Source: Nematostella vectensis (taxonomy: Eukaryota > Cnidaria > Anthozoa > Actiniaria > Edwardsiidae). Taken from it: DNA of 64,000 bases. Location: contig NC_064037.1 of NCBI RefSeq assembly GCF_932526225.1, positions 12,909,703 to 12,973,702 on the forward strand, read 5' to 3'. The notes beneath the pieces are model-generated. The model ran no database searches, had not been told where the DNA came from, and saw only the letters and a list, made by a program, of their open reading frames with translations. The translations under genes were made by a program, and so were the position numbers. Position 1 is the first letter of the stretch. Each line of letters starts with the position of its first letter. Positions 38,822 through 51,500 of this stretch are shown piece after piece.

Positions 38822-39631
38822 CAAAAAAACGGCGTTTTTCACAAAAACAACATGAATTATTATTAAGAAATAGTCAAATAGTCAAATGCTACGCGCCTCG
38901 TTGACTATCTATTGACTCATAGAAAACTCGAACTCGTAGTCTAATAATTAAATATATAGATTTAGCCATTGCCTAAAAGAGGAGCTCCAAACGACCAAAC
39001 TTTTGCTTATTTTTGCTTAATAATTTAAGAAATATTAAATATTATTGTTATTTGTGTTTTTGACGACGTCAACGATTTCACAGATCACGCGCCCAACTTG
39101 TTATACCCCTTTCCCCACATCTACATGACCTGATAACACATAACAAGTTTAGTTGTCATACGACGTGAATGACGTCACGTGACCATCTCACTTCACCCCA
39201 CTTGAAACATACATCACACGTACCGAGTTTTGTTGTCACACGATGTTTCTTTTATGAAAAATAAATATTTTTTTATTTGATTACGTCAGCATATGTTTGC
39301 TTCTAGTGACGTCTTGATGGCGTCACAATCACGTGACTATATTGGTGCACCAAGGGAAGGACGGACGAGTCGTTGGGTTTTCAATATTTGTTTTATATGT
39401 CACTTTTTCTTAGGTCCATACCTCCGCTCACGCGGCGCTTCGGAGCGGAGCCCCATAAAAAAAAACTCCAAGTTACACGGTAGACTATCCTTGTTCGCAA
39501 TGTTAGAAATAAGGTTCTAAGCTTGTGAAATGTACTGTAATTTAGAGTCTCAACTTTTTTCGGGAGCCTAAAAAGGACGGATCTTGTGGTGGGGGCTGGA
39601 CGTAAGCAAAATATGGGTGAAGACGAATAGT

Positions 39632-39715
39632 GAATTCGAGCACGCAAGAGGCAAGAGCTACACCGGGGACATTGCCATCGACGACATCACCGTGAGCGTC
39701 ACGTCATGCAGTTAA
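39632..39715 (+). pseudogene. Orphan MAM-domain C-terminal exon
   Basis: This 84-bp frame ends in TAA. Its translation contains ARGKSYTGDIAIDDITVS and a final Cys. It closely matches the last exon of the first astacin gene (54202-54288), which has [17 protein letters not shown] in the same place. The base before the frame follows an AG, but there is no pyrimidine tract, and no other MAM or protease exon was found nearby. It is probably the tail of a third, lost paralogue about 6 kb upstream of the existing pair. Confidence 0.75.
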
Positions 39716-39880
39716 GATATGTACACATCCTTTATTCTATTCTTAAACACTTGCTATACTATACTTGTAAGAATAGCGCTGAGGACTAGAGTGAAAACAG
39801 GTTGAGGTTTAAAAGAAGAACTGTAACGCATAAATATGATAAACTTTTCTTGCTTATCTTTTCCTTGTTCTCCTACGCAG

Positions 39881-39940
39881 TCGTTTCTGGACCCTGTCGC
39901 GCGATGCGATACGACCTTTTACTCCTGCAATCTTTGGCAG
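39881..39940 (+). pseudogene. Possible eroded ShKT-like exon
   Basis: A strong pyrimidine tract and CAG acceptor precede a 60-bp open segment followed by GT. Its translation holds Cys-x6-Cys-x2-Trp, the spacing of the first half of ShKT domains, but later cysteines are missing in frame. It follows the orphan MAM exon by 165 bp, which fits the domain order of the second astacin gene. The call is weak. Confidence 0.3.
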
Positions 39941-40028
39941 GTGTTGCCAAGACTGAGCGCTTGGTTTTAATAGCCTACTTTATTGCAGGCGCGCCTATCG
40001 GAGTCATACACGTTTGCTGGTAACATAC

Positions 40029-40164
40029 AGTTGATTGACAAAACATAGTCGTCAACCGGCTCAGCGACTACGTGACAAGCCCGCATGTAAGCATGGATAA
40101 AAACCACTGAAGCGCCTAGCTGCATATAGTAGCCACTGCGTGTAACGTTTTGTCAATTGAATGT
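40029..40164. repeat. Short inverted-repeat element
   Basis: TTGATTGACAAAACAT at about 40031 and its near-complement GTTTTGTCAATTGAATG at about 40147 bound a 130-bp segment. A small GAGAACGACC tandem repeat lies at about 40530-40570. Confidence 0.5.
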
Positions 40165-40599
40165 ACTCGGGGACCAAGGGCACCAGAAGTGGGAATATAC
40201 ACGCGATGACAAAAGAAAGAGGGAAAAAATTCGTGGTCGCGAGTACTTCCGCATCTGGTCTCCTCGTCGCCTTGGGCCCCTGAGAATGAGCCGGCCATCT
40301 TTTCCTCTACTCACCTCATCATATAGTTGGCTCAAGCACACCTCAGCCCATGCTGAATAATTTACAGACCTGGGCTTAAAATTTAATAAAGCTGTTATTG
40401 TCGTAGCTTTTGTACTACCTAAAACCTTATCATCGAGCGAGAAGAGTGCAAAACACAAAATTGCGCACCAAAAGATCATACACAAATAACTAAGACGTTT
40501 TCTTTTTGTCAGTTTTAGAGGTAAAGAACCAGAACGAGAACGAGAACGACCGAGAACGACCGAGAACGAGATCTCACTCTGCAATTTGCATGACTTAGG

Positions 40600-43500
40600 T
40601 TATAGTGTAATGTGTAGAATAAATAAAATGTCTTAAAAGCATCCCATTCTATTGTTTCAGGACCCCCCAAAAAGCAATTTGGCACGATATCCTATTCGTA
40701 TTCGGCGCTAGTAACATTCGCACAGGGTATGGACCTTTGCTTCGCGCGCAGTAAGCTTTGCATGCGCAGGAAACGAGCAAGATATATTTTCGAAACGCTT
40801 GTTGCTTGTCGTGGTCACTGCCCTACTCTCCTGCGCAACCGTCTGCGAGAAAATCGGAAAAAATGATCAGATTGCAAGCGTTTAGAAATTAGAGCATGCA
40901 AGCACTTGAAAAAAACATGCGCGCGCCTTTCCTTTGGGAAACATCTTAGTTTCAAGTGACATTAAAATGATTGTGCTCTCAACGGTAACACCACAAATTG
41001 CATCAGAAAGACAGTGCTGAAAAACGCAAGACTAGTTCCAGCACCGCGCGGTTAAACTAGCCTATTTGTTTTGAAATGGCGGCATTTTACCGGCGAACTG
41101 TCACATTTTGGCGAATGCTAAGAAAACTAGATCAAACCTAAGGCTATAATTTTCTTTATGACTCCCTCATTATCAAACAAATCTGTCATCTTTTGTACAG
41201 TATGGTTTTAATGCTGTACAGTAAGTCAAAACAGCGACCGAAGTCAGCCTTTCGTACCTTTACTCGAACGATTCAACACTGAGATTTTGTTTGTTTTCGC
41301 CAGAACACGCGCATGCGCATACGTTATTCAGCACTGTCCATCAGAAACGCATGGTAGACTCCCTGTAATGAACTCTCTTTTATTTTTAAAAACAAAAGAC
41401 GCAAGTGTCTTTTCCGACAATTTAACAATTACATTAAAAAAGGGCTAATAACGTACTCATCGGATAAAAAGGCGGTGCTGCCATAAGCTAAGAGCATTCG
41501 CGATAGTCTAGTCTTAGTAAGCACCACCTGGTGTGGCTGCGTACACGGCGTTAACAGCGGTTAGAAGGTAAGTAACTAAAACAAGGGCAAGTCAAAGGAA
41601 TTAGAATTAGTAAAAGACGGTTGCTAGGTTCCGTTTACGTGCATCGGATTTGCATGCCAGTATGGTGTGGTATAGGAGGGCAGGGAGAAGATATATTGGG
41701 ATAGTTATCATGAGGTAGTTTTAGCTCAGGTTTCGGATTTTAGCACATTTTTTTGCATTACTTTTTGTTGCTGTTGTTTTGGTTGCTGTTCCGCGCATGA
41801 ACATTTCAACTATTCCGCCTTTGAGCATTTCAAATGCTGATATTACTAATAGAATCAACTCAAGAAGCATGATTTATTGATTATTGAAATATGCCATTCG
41901 AATTACAAATATATAAAACAACATCAAAAGACGAAGAATTTGATCTTATCCACGATTATGCAATTTTGGTTCTACGTAGAAACAACAAAAATGTAAGCAG
42001 TTTATAAAAGAAACTGAAAAGTTGTAATTATTATAGTTATTCAGACCAGGCAGTAGAGTAAACGACAACCCGGGGATTGTGATTACTAATCATCATTGTC
42101 TAACGCTGTATCCGACCATATTAACCATCCCTTAAAAGCAGTATCCCCTTTTACCTTTTTATCGTTAAGACAGCGTGAAAGCACCTCTAATGACTTCTAG
42201 TAAATGTAACCTATTCTGAAAAATATAAACTCTGTTCAAAGTAAAAAAATCGATCTTTAAATGCGCGCCAATAAAAAGAAACCGTTAGAACTTCGTTTAT
42301 TGTAAGCTATTGTTGTTCTTGATAAATACTGCAATTGTAGGCCATAGAAGATAAAGTATCCTGCGAGGCAAACAGTCCGCCCACCTGCCTTTAACAATTA
42401 CAATCGCACTCAAGTTAATCCCTCGATTGAAATAACACGTGTCAACTGAACGTTAGTAACGGCCAATGAAACATTAGTTATGCGCGATGGACATGGCCTT
42501 ATTATCGGCAACGCAGTTTCAAAATTACTGTAGATTTCAAAATTTCCTTAAATTTACTGTAAATAAAGGGACGTTTTACTGTAAATTAAGGTACGCTTTT
42601 TTTCAGCCCCCTCCAACATAGTATTTATGTATCATAAGGCGAACGAGGGGGGGAGGGGGGGCGGCGCTGCCACTGCTTTGGATATGATATACGTAAAAAA
42701 GCCTTGTATTGCCTCGATAACTAGAAACTCGAACTAATAATTGTTTCTCCCTGTCTTTATAAGTAGTTTTCTATATATGATACCCTCAAAAATTCGAACT
42801 TCCTTTGGGGCATGTGCCCCACCCCCTCCCCCCGAAGTATTTTTAAAAATTATAAGGAATTACCAGTAGGGGCGGGGACTGCCAGTATATGCTTATCTTT
42901 GGTTTTCCTGTTAATTGATTGTCTACCCTTGATAACTACTAGAATATCCTAAAAAGGTCAAATAGCCAATCGATTAGATATGAAGTTTTTAAACATGTTA
43001 AAACATGTTACATAGGGCAGAATGGCTGGACATTTCCGTATGCCATAAATTAAAAGACAGAAATCACTGGCGCGTTACCTCAAGCCGGCGGGAGGTTCAA
43101 ATACAGAGAAAATGGCGAAATGGCCGTCAAGGCGCACGACTAAAACTGTCATAACTCACTAACGCTTTAGTTTCGAACAGCCTTTCACAGGAACCATGTT
43201 AGGCAAGAGTAGATCTTTATACTGATATGCATCATATGTCGTTTGGTTGGAATAACCAGGGTATGTTGGGCTCTTGAATATCAGTCATTTTTCGTATAAA
43301 TTTGTATGGGCAAGAAACTTCAGTTAGCGATTGCCGCAAAACGGTGAGGTCCTGAAATGCCTTTCACGGGATTCTGGTAGAGCACGATTTTAGCTTCAAA
43401 ATGAAACTTTTTGCGTAAAAATCGACCGAGAAAACACCCCTATATCAGAAGAAAAAACAAAAGTCATATGAAAAGCGTCAAAAAGTGCTAATTATGTACA

Positions 43501-43740
43501 GTTAGTTTACAAGTGCAAACCACTTTCCACATTCCCTTGGTATCCGGCAGTCAACCATGCGAAGACCGCGCTAAATTTAAAACGTGATATATCAGTCTTA
43601 GGTATTTGTCAGGATAATTTGTATGAGGCGTGTTTTGATGTATTTCGTCTTGTTTCTATTCTTAAAAGAACAAAACACGAATTATTTTTCTGTAAAAGAG
43701 AGAACGGAGCAGACTGAAGGGTGCTCTAAGATGAGGTGCT
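40600..43740. other. Gene-free stretch
   Basis: No exon with splice support was seen. Poly-G/poly-C patches occur near 42,600-42,840, close to GGGGCATGTGCCCCACCCCC, and resemble part of the dispersed repeat at 5.5 and 59.7 kb. Confidence 0.4.
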
Positions 43741-43744
43741 TTGA

Positions 43745-44330
43745 GATATTTAACAAAGCAAAAACCAACACGAATTCAAAACACGACTCTCGCGCATATT
43801 TCCCCTATACATCCCCGGTGATACATTACGAACCCCGACCTAACTTACACCAAATGATCCCTGAAATGTGTACACTTAGTATTTGTATTTATTTTTGTGC
43901 GTTTTCTGTGGAGCAGGTACGATCAGCTATAGTTTTATTCCGATTCACACTTCGGTGTTTAACAAGGAAGCAGAAACCGACGAATTCAAAACACGACTCT
44001 CGCCTTTATTTCCCAAATACATTACGATCTCCAACATAACTTATACCAAAATGATTCCTGGAATGCGTAGACTAAGTATTTTGTATTGTTTTTTTTTTTG
44101 TGCAATTTCAGTGGAGTAGGTACGATCAGCTATAGTTTTATTCCGATTCACACTTCGGTGTTTATAAGAAAGCAGAAACTGACGAATTCAAAACACAACT
44201 TGATCGCCTTTCTCCCCCCGAAATAGCAAAACTTCGACGTAACTTTTACCAAAATGGTCCCGAAAATAAATGCGTTTTCTATAGTGCGGGAAGGATCAGT
44301 GATAGCTTGATACCGATTTTTTTTTATACT
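43745..44330 (+). repeat. Diverged ~205-bp tandem repeat, three copies
   Basis: GTACGATCAGCTATAGTTTT is at 43918 and 44120, and GAATTCAAAACACGACTCTCG-like blocks are at 43774, 43981 and 44188, giving a period near 202-208 bp. Each copy carries an open segment (FIPIHTSVF..DEFKTRL type) preceded by a possible splice acceptor. Small indels put the copies in different frames. It could be a decayed multi-domain exon array, or simply a repeat. Confidence 0.7.
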
Positions 44331-45354
44331 ATTGTGTTATTACAACTTCAACAATGCGCTAGCATTTGCATCATCACAATATATTTTAAACTTGCTGTTG
44401 TATTTATTCTGAAATTCTATTTGTGGGCTCTTGTAAAACCTGTCAAGTCATTTGTATCTCGAAATAAGTTTACTATCAAGCTTTATCATAACGATAACAG
44501 ATAAACGGGCAAGCAATGTTATGTAAAATGAAATGCGTAGTTTATAGCATTTTGTACAGATAACCTTAAGAACTGTTTCTTCCCTTCAAGTAAAACTGCT
44601 TCTTTCTTTATGTTCATCAGACACCCCCTCAGACCCCGACTCTCTCCCCCCCCCCCCCCATCTCTTGAATTATTCATAGCCTCATAAGCACCATTGTTCG
44701 CCATTCCTCGCGCTGTCCCGGCGTCCTTTGCAGTTCCTAGTGCTGTTGTCTGTACAGCAAAAAGTAGTTTATATTGTTTATTCGTATAGTTTACCTTTTA
44801 TGTACATCGTAGCTGTGTTAACATCGTCTTTCATTTTTTTTCCAAGCGACGAAACCCCCAAAGAATTTAAACGCTCTTATGCAGGTTAATAATCTGAAGT
44901 AAGATGAAACTCAAGTCAGACTTTTTAATAAAGGAATATTCGAGGAAACCATTATAAAATGTTTTGGACACTTTTCAATCAAAATCAAATTCGGAGAACA
45001 AAACATTTAGAGAAATTAAGAGATTGACTTGGCTTATCCAATTTTTTTAATTGGAAATCGTTTTAGTGTCGATTACTAACTAGTTCATTGTCAAACTTTA
45101 TCTCGAGCATTTCCAGTATCCCAATAACCATGTTTTCATAAGAGATTAACATTTTAGCTCTTTTATTTCTTCTTGAAACCTAAACAAACACGTCACTTGA
45201 GCGTGGGAGAGGACCATCACCTAACGGATGGAAATAAGCTTGAATTCAATAATTATTTGACTTGATACTGTTAGTACAATATGCTGATTATCCTTAATAC
45301 TGCATCAGGTGTTAACCAGCGAACTGTAGGTCCAAAAGACAATACTACTTCACT

Positions 45355-45385
45355 GGAGTAAGTGTCGAATGTCGACACTTACTCC
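45355..45385. repeat. Perfect 14-bp palindrome upstream of the first astacin gene
   Basis: GGAGTAAGTGTCGA, loop ATG, then the exact complement. It lies 160 bp before the start codon. Whether it is regulatory is unknown. Confidence 0.75.
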
Positions 45386-45545
45386 TCTGTAAATACCAGC
45401 TTTTACATCCTAATGTAGAACTAATTGTCTCAACATCCGTCCTTTGATAGGTATACGTGTCAGAACGCTACAGTTAATAAATAAATAGACTCTCCTTTCT
45501 TTAAAACTTTCTAATTCTGCGACACATGCTCATCGCAAGGACGCC

Positions 45546-48500
45546 ATGTATCTACCGTTCGTTATTATCCCACTACTGTACGCCCTTTCCATCAGGGGAT
45601 CACCGATCAATAAGGAATCAGGTTGTACGTACACTCATTTATATCCAGTTTTCTTAAGGTAGGAGACGATAAAAATAGTCAGAACCAGAGCCTCATAACA
45701 GAAACATTCCTTGTTTTCAGTATTCATGCAAAAAGTATGATGAAAAAAATATTTTACTTGAAAATGAGATTAATAAACAAATATTTTTCATTTTTCATGA
45801 AACAGACTGACATGAGTTATTCGTTTTTGGCTTTTGAATCAAATTTATTTATGATTATTTTTTTTATTGCAGTTAACCATCCAGGATTTAAGAAGCTAAG
45901 CAGTTTCAAAAGGGCAATACTCGAAAGTGATGACGCGAATACGTTGGATAAAATCTTCATCGTAAACGAAGGTAAGATCATCTGATATTAGAGAAAGATC
46001 TAATTTCAGTCATTTTCGACGTCGTAATAGTTTGCACATTGGAGTTTTATTTAGTTTCTTGTTGGAATGTCGAAGGTCGTTTTTGATCGTCTAGGGTCTT
46101 TTAGGGAGTATAATGAGACTTTTGGTGCTTAAAAAAAGCCAATCACGCCACCATGCTCCTGCTCAATGCCGAGTGACTAAATGAATCCATTTCCATCGTC
46201 TAATTCAAGCCAGGAACCAAGATATTTTCTATCAAATATCGTCAATAACCTATCAGGATAGAGACGTAGATTGTAATTTTGAAGTTATCTTGCGAAAAAC
46301 CGTTGTGTTTTCAACTATAAACAATAACAAATGAGTGGTTAATAGACGTTTTTTAAATCTCAGCGGTACTACGTTGCATAGTGATGCTTTACTGGTAACT
46401 AAATTTCCAAAAGTGGTAAAAGGGATACTACCCTGACCTCCTTTCATCAGCTCCCTCTCACCCTATTCACAGCCATATGTCCTCTTTCTTATAGCGCACG
46501 ACAAGCAGGACTTGTTCGAGGGAGACATTGCGCTGAGCAGCAACGATCACGTGGACACAAGCGAGCACGGAGACACAGACGGCAAACCATCGTCTGCTCA
46601 CAAACGCAACGCACAGCGCGCGCGCAATGGATTGTGGAGGGGTAGACGTGTACCATATACCTTTAGCGCCGAAATCTCAGGTGAGAAGAGGGGGGGGGGG
46701 GGGGGGATAAGGGGGTGTTGGTGATAAAGGGAGATAAATATTAGGGGTGTTGGTGATAAAGGGAGATAAATATTAGGGTTGTTGATGATAAAGGGAGATA
46801 AATATAGGGGGTGTTGATGATAAAGGGAGATAAATATATAATGCATGAAACAGCTAAATATAAATCGCCAATTTTGTGGAATTTCATTTCGTATTTGCCT
46901 TGGGTGCGTGGAACAAAAAATCTCTTCCCCAATCCTCTTCCATTCATTGTTAGACCTGGATAAACTAGGGGCAGACATATAGCTTGCGACATGTTTCTCG
47001 CTTAGTCTTGTAGCAGAGGCAAATAAATGTTTCTCGCGCCCTTCGAAAATTTGTTGCGCGCTACATGTTTTTGGTGGTGGCTAAACTAGGAATCATTTAG
47101 GAGACATGTCGCGCGCTACATGTTTTTGGTGGTGGCTAAACTAGGAATCATTTAGGAGACATGTCGCGCGCTACATGTTTTTGGTGGTGGCTAAACTAGG
47201 AATCATGTAGGAGACATGTTGCGCGCTGCATGCTTTTAGTGGTGGCTAAACTAGGAAAAATGTAGGAGAAATGTTGCACGCCACATGTCCCGCTTGACAT
47301 GTCTTCTAGTTTAGTTAGGTCTTTACTTTTATTTTACGCGTTGAGTTCCAATTGTCCCGCAGTAACGGGTCATATCAAAGTTTATCTGTTGACTCCATCG
47401 ATACCGGAAAAAGGGCAGCTTTTAACTAGCGAAGAAAACGAAGACGTAGTAGGACGCGGAGACGCTTAAGCGGTATTGTCCCCAGTTACTTCGGGAGGGC
47501 CGACAGAAACCCGAGCGACAGGAGAAAAAAATATATATTTGAATCCGCGCTATTTAATACTCGTTTATTAGTCCTCTCGTAGCCTTAAAAGCTAAATTAC
47601 AGGATTCCAATATCAAATATAATAAATAATGATTAATTGATACAATATAATAAATATAAAGGTAGTATGGGCAGTCCGATAGCCAAGGCCAGCGCGTGTT
47701 TGTTTGTGACAAAGTTGCCAAATCTATTGGTCGCAAAAGGTTTGATGTGATTGCCAGTGCGCGTTCTTAACTGGTAGCTATGGGTAGTAGCCTCAATGCG
47801 GTCTTGCACAAGCCGGTACACTGGATTTTGTGGCGTCAAACAAGAGATAAACCTGCAGCAGGCATCAGTCCGACGATCTTCAAGGGTGGCTAGCACGTGC
47901 ATTTACGAGGCCATCCGCTCAAAATTATCAGCCACCTCCTCAAATAAACTTCCAATAGACACGCTGCTTCTACAATTTAATTGTTTTCGCGTTTCTCGTT
48001 AAAAATCATACGAGATTGTTACGAAAGAACTTACTGCTTACGCGAGTGAAAATAACCGCAAAGGAGCCGCAAGCGGGGCAGTCCAGTACCTCCGCTTCTG
48101 GTTTCCATTTCGTGTTTCCCGCACTCACAGTATCGTCTTCTTCTCCATCTTCCCTTACTTGTGACAATAGACCTCGAATGCATTGAAAACAGACAACTGA
48201 TTTTGTATTTATCATATGCATTATTTTTAGCTTCAGATCAAGAGTCGTTCCGCGCCGCAGTGACCGAATTTAACTCACATTCATGTCTCAAGTGGGTTCC
48301 AAAAACAGACGAGAAAAACTGGGTGGTGATTGTTAACAAAGGCGGGTGAGTTTTAATTATAGAAATACCGATCTCATTAAATTACTATCATAGACAGACA
48401 CAATATTATACTGTATATATCTGGTCCTCTCAGACAGATTACTTTATTGGTAACGGTGTAAACGCTTTTACATTGGTTTATATCCAATAAATTCTTAATA

Positions 48501-51500
48501 CTCGGAAAAGATACAACGACTTGTTTCCGATTAAAAACGAGTCCCTCCCTCTTTCCGCCCTCTCCTTTCCCTTGCAAATACAAGTGGAGCTTTCAACCTC
48601 CCTATCGTTAAAATTACCTAGCTAATGTCATAAGGGTTTTATCGAATAATGACATAATAAGTTGCTTAAAAGCAAAACAAAATAATTTAATTCAGAATTT
48701 GAATAGGAACACGTGAAAATGGAGGCGTATAAAACGCTTTGGACCAGATTGTGGTACTAGGTTCACAGTTTGGTACTAGGTTCACAGTTTGGTACTAGGC
48801 TAACAGTTTGGTACTAGGCTAACAGTTTGGTACTAGGTTAACAGTTTGGTACTAGGTTAACAGTTTGGTACTAGGTTAACAGTTTGGTACTAGGTTCACA
48901 GTTTGGTACTAGAGGTTCACAGTTTGGTACTAGGTTCACAGTTTGGTACTAGAGGTTCACAGTTTGGTACTAGGTTAACAGTTTGGTACTCAGGTTCACA
49001 GTTTGGTACTAGAGGTTCACAGTTTGGTACTAGAGGTTCACAGTTTGGTACTAGGTTCACAGTTTGGTACTAGAGGTTCACAGTTTGGTACTAGGTTAAC
49101 AGTTTGGTACTAGAGGTTCACAGTTTGGTACTAGAGGTTCACAGTTTGGTACTAGAGGTTCACAGTTTGGTACTCAGGAGGTTCACAGTTTGGTACTGGT
49201 TCACAATTTGGTAAATCATAATTTGGTCCAAAACGTTTTAAACCATGAAGTGAAAATGCGTTCTGTCTGATAAATTTCAGCCGTTTTCCACCAAACCATG
49301 ACGTGAAAACTCCAAGTTCCACGGTCAATTGACGACGCGGACGTATGCATTGTAAACTCGTCTATCTACGTTTGCTACTGTATAAATAATACGCAATTAA
49401 ATTATCGTCAAGCGCGAACACATCTTTTTCGATCTCGTTGTTCTAGCCGTCGTCGTCGTCCTTGCTTAAGGTCCCTAATATCGTATACACACCCTTCTTT
49501 GAGGAGTTGCGTCTCTATTCCCCACAATTTTTTCCCTTTAATTTGCCCACGGTTTTCCAGATGTTACTCAAGTGTGGGTATGCTTTATTGGCGTGAAGGT
49601 GGACAAGATCTATCGCTCGGCAGCGGTTGCTATAGCGTCGGTACTATTATGCATGAGATGTTACATGCGTCCGGATTTTGGCACGAGCAGTCCCGGACAG
49701 ACCGGAATCAGTACGTGGAGGTGATGTGGGAAAACATTGACGATGGTATGAAAACAACCATAACCTAGTATTTCACTTTATCATAAGTCTGATTCAAAGG
49801 CCTAGTTCTAGACAGGGTGTATAGGGGGAGGGGGGGGGTTGAATCCTAAATAAGTAACTACCTTTATTACGAATAAAAAATACCGTCCCTTGGGTGCCTG
49901 CAATACAGAGAGTTGGATGTATTGAATCTCCCCTATTTTTAACCAAAGTATAACCTTTGTGCTGTTTCAGGAAAGGCTCACAACTTTAACAAGTATTATC
50001 ACGAGTCTCTGGACATGCTCGGGAAACCATACGATTACGACAGTATCATGCACTATGGCAAGTACGGATTCAGTAAGAATAATAAGCCCACACTTCAAGC
50101 CGTAGGGGATCCCAACAAGAACTTTGGTCAGCGCAGCGGGTTCAGTGCCAATGATATTCTCGAGCTGAACATTCTGTACGACTGTGCAAGTAAGTCTTCC
50201 GTTTTTCGTTTCTTTTTTTATTTTTTTGACGTGGGTAATAACTGACCTTGTTTAGCTAAAATGTGATGACATTGTGACGTTCACAGAGCGTTTGTTGTTT
50301 AGGCGAACAAGTCCCAAGTTCCTATGTTCCTTGACCGGACATCGGACTAAACTATTGCGGTCCTATTGCGTGATAATATTTGCCCACTTATAAAACCCAC
50401 TCTTGACAGACACTCACACTAAAGATCTCTAAATATTATTTGACCCACAATCGTCGCCACATCATACGATGCTATTTTTTGTATTTATGAGCCAATATGT
50501 CCTTTTTACCTTCATTACGTTCACAGCTCCCACCGGCGGCTGGAGCTCCTGGGGATCTTATGGTCCGTGCGACAGCAGCTGCCACAAATACCGACAGCGA
50601 TTCTGTACCAACACCAACCTGACCGAATGCCCTGGGGTGAATATGTACGGCATTGAAACGGATATGGTGCAATGCCCACAAGCGGAATGCAATGGTATTT
50701 ATAGAGATAATAATTGAATAAGATAATAAGAAACGTTTGGAATATAAAACTCACTAATGTTCGCCCAGCCATATGTTTGATATGTTAATGCATTCCCCGC
50801 TCCGCCCCCCTTCTCCACCTTCGAGTAGTTGTAGTCGTTTTGATTTTGTCCTTTTGTCGTCTAGCGCCTGTTGACGGTCACTGGGGCCGCTGGGCATCCT
50901 GGGGTTCGTGCAGTAAAACATGTGGCAATGGCATTCACACCAGAACGAGGCTGTGTGATGATCCAGCACCAAAGAACGGTGGGAAAGCCTGTGAAGGAAC
51001 TAGTACCCAGTCGCAAGTCTGCAAAGCACGGACGTGTGGACTAGGTAAAATCAAGCATTTCTGTTTCTTACTCTTTTTTAATCACTTGTAATTGCCTTGC
51101 CCTTTTCCTTTTTTATATATTTTCTTTCTTTAACCCTGGCATAGGTCCCGACGATTGCGAATTTGATGCTAACGGCTGGTGCTTTTGGACCCAGGACTCC
51201 TCGGACACTAGTCCTACACCATGGATTCGTAACCAGGGCACTACGTCCAGTTCTGACACAGGGCCCTCCGGCGATCATACTTCTGGGTCAGGTAAGACAA
51301 GGGACTCATCACTGAAAAAATCGTGTCCTATCCAGTGTATGGAAATTGTCTGTAAATACACTGGAAATAAGCTGTAATTCAGATTCACAGACAAAACGCA
51401 CATTTACAAGCCCTAGAAATGTCAAATTTGTTTGTAAATAGTCTGTAAATTGGATAGAGAGTCTTCTCACAATCACGGCAAGCCTGGAAATAGTCTGTAA

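Noticed and set aside
40153-40584. 143-codon minus-strand open frame
   Set aside because: No recognised domain, the Arg/Ser-rich start comes from a small tandem repeat, and a splice or promoter context is absent.
48752-49212. CRISPR-like appearance of regularly repeated short units
   Set aside because: Units are directly adjacent without unique spacers, in an intron of a eukaryotic gene; a minisatellite.
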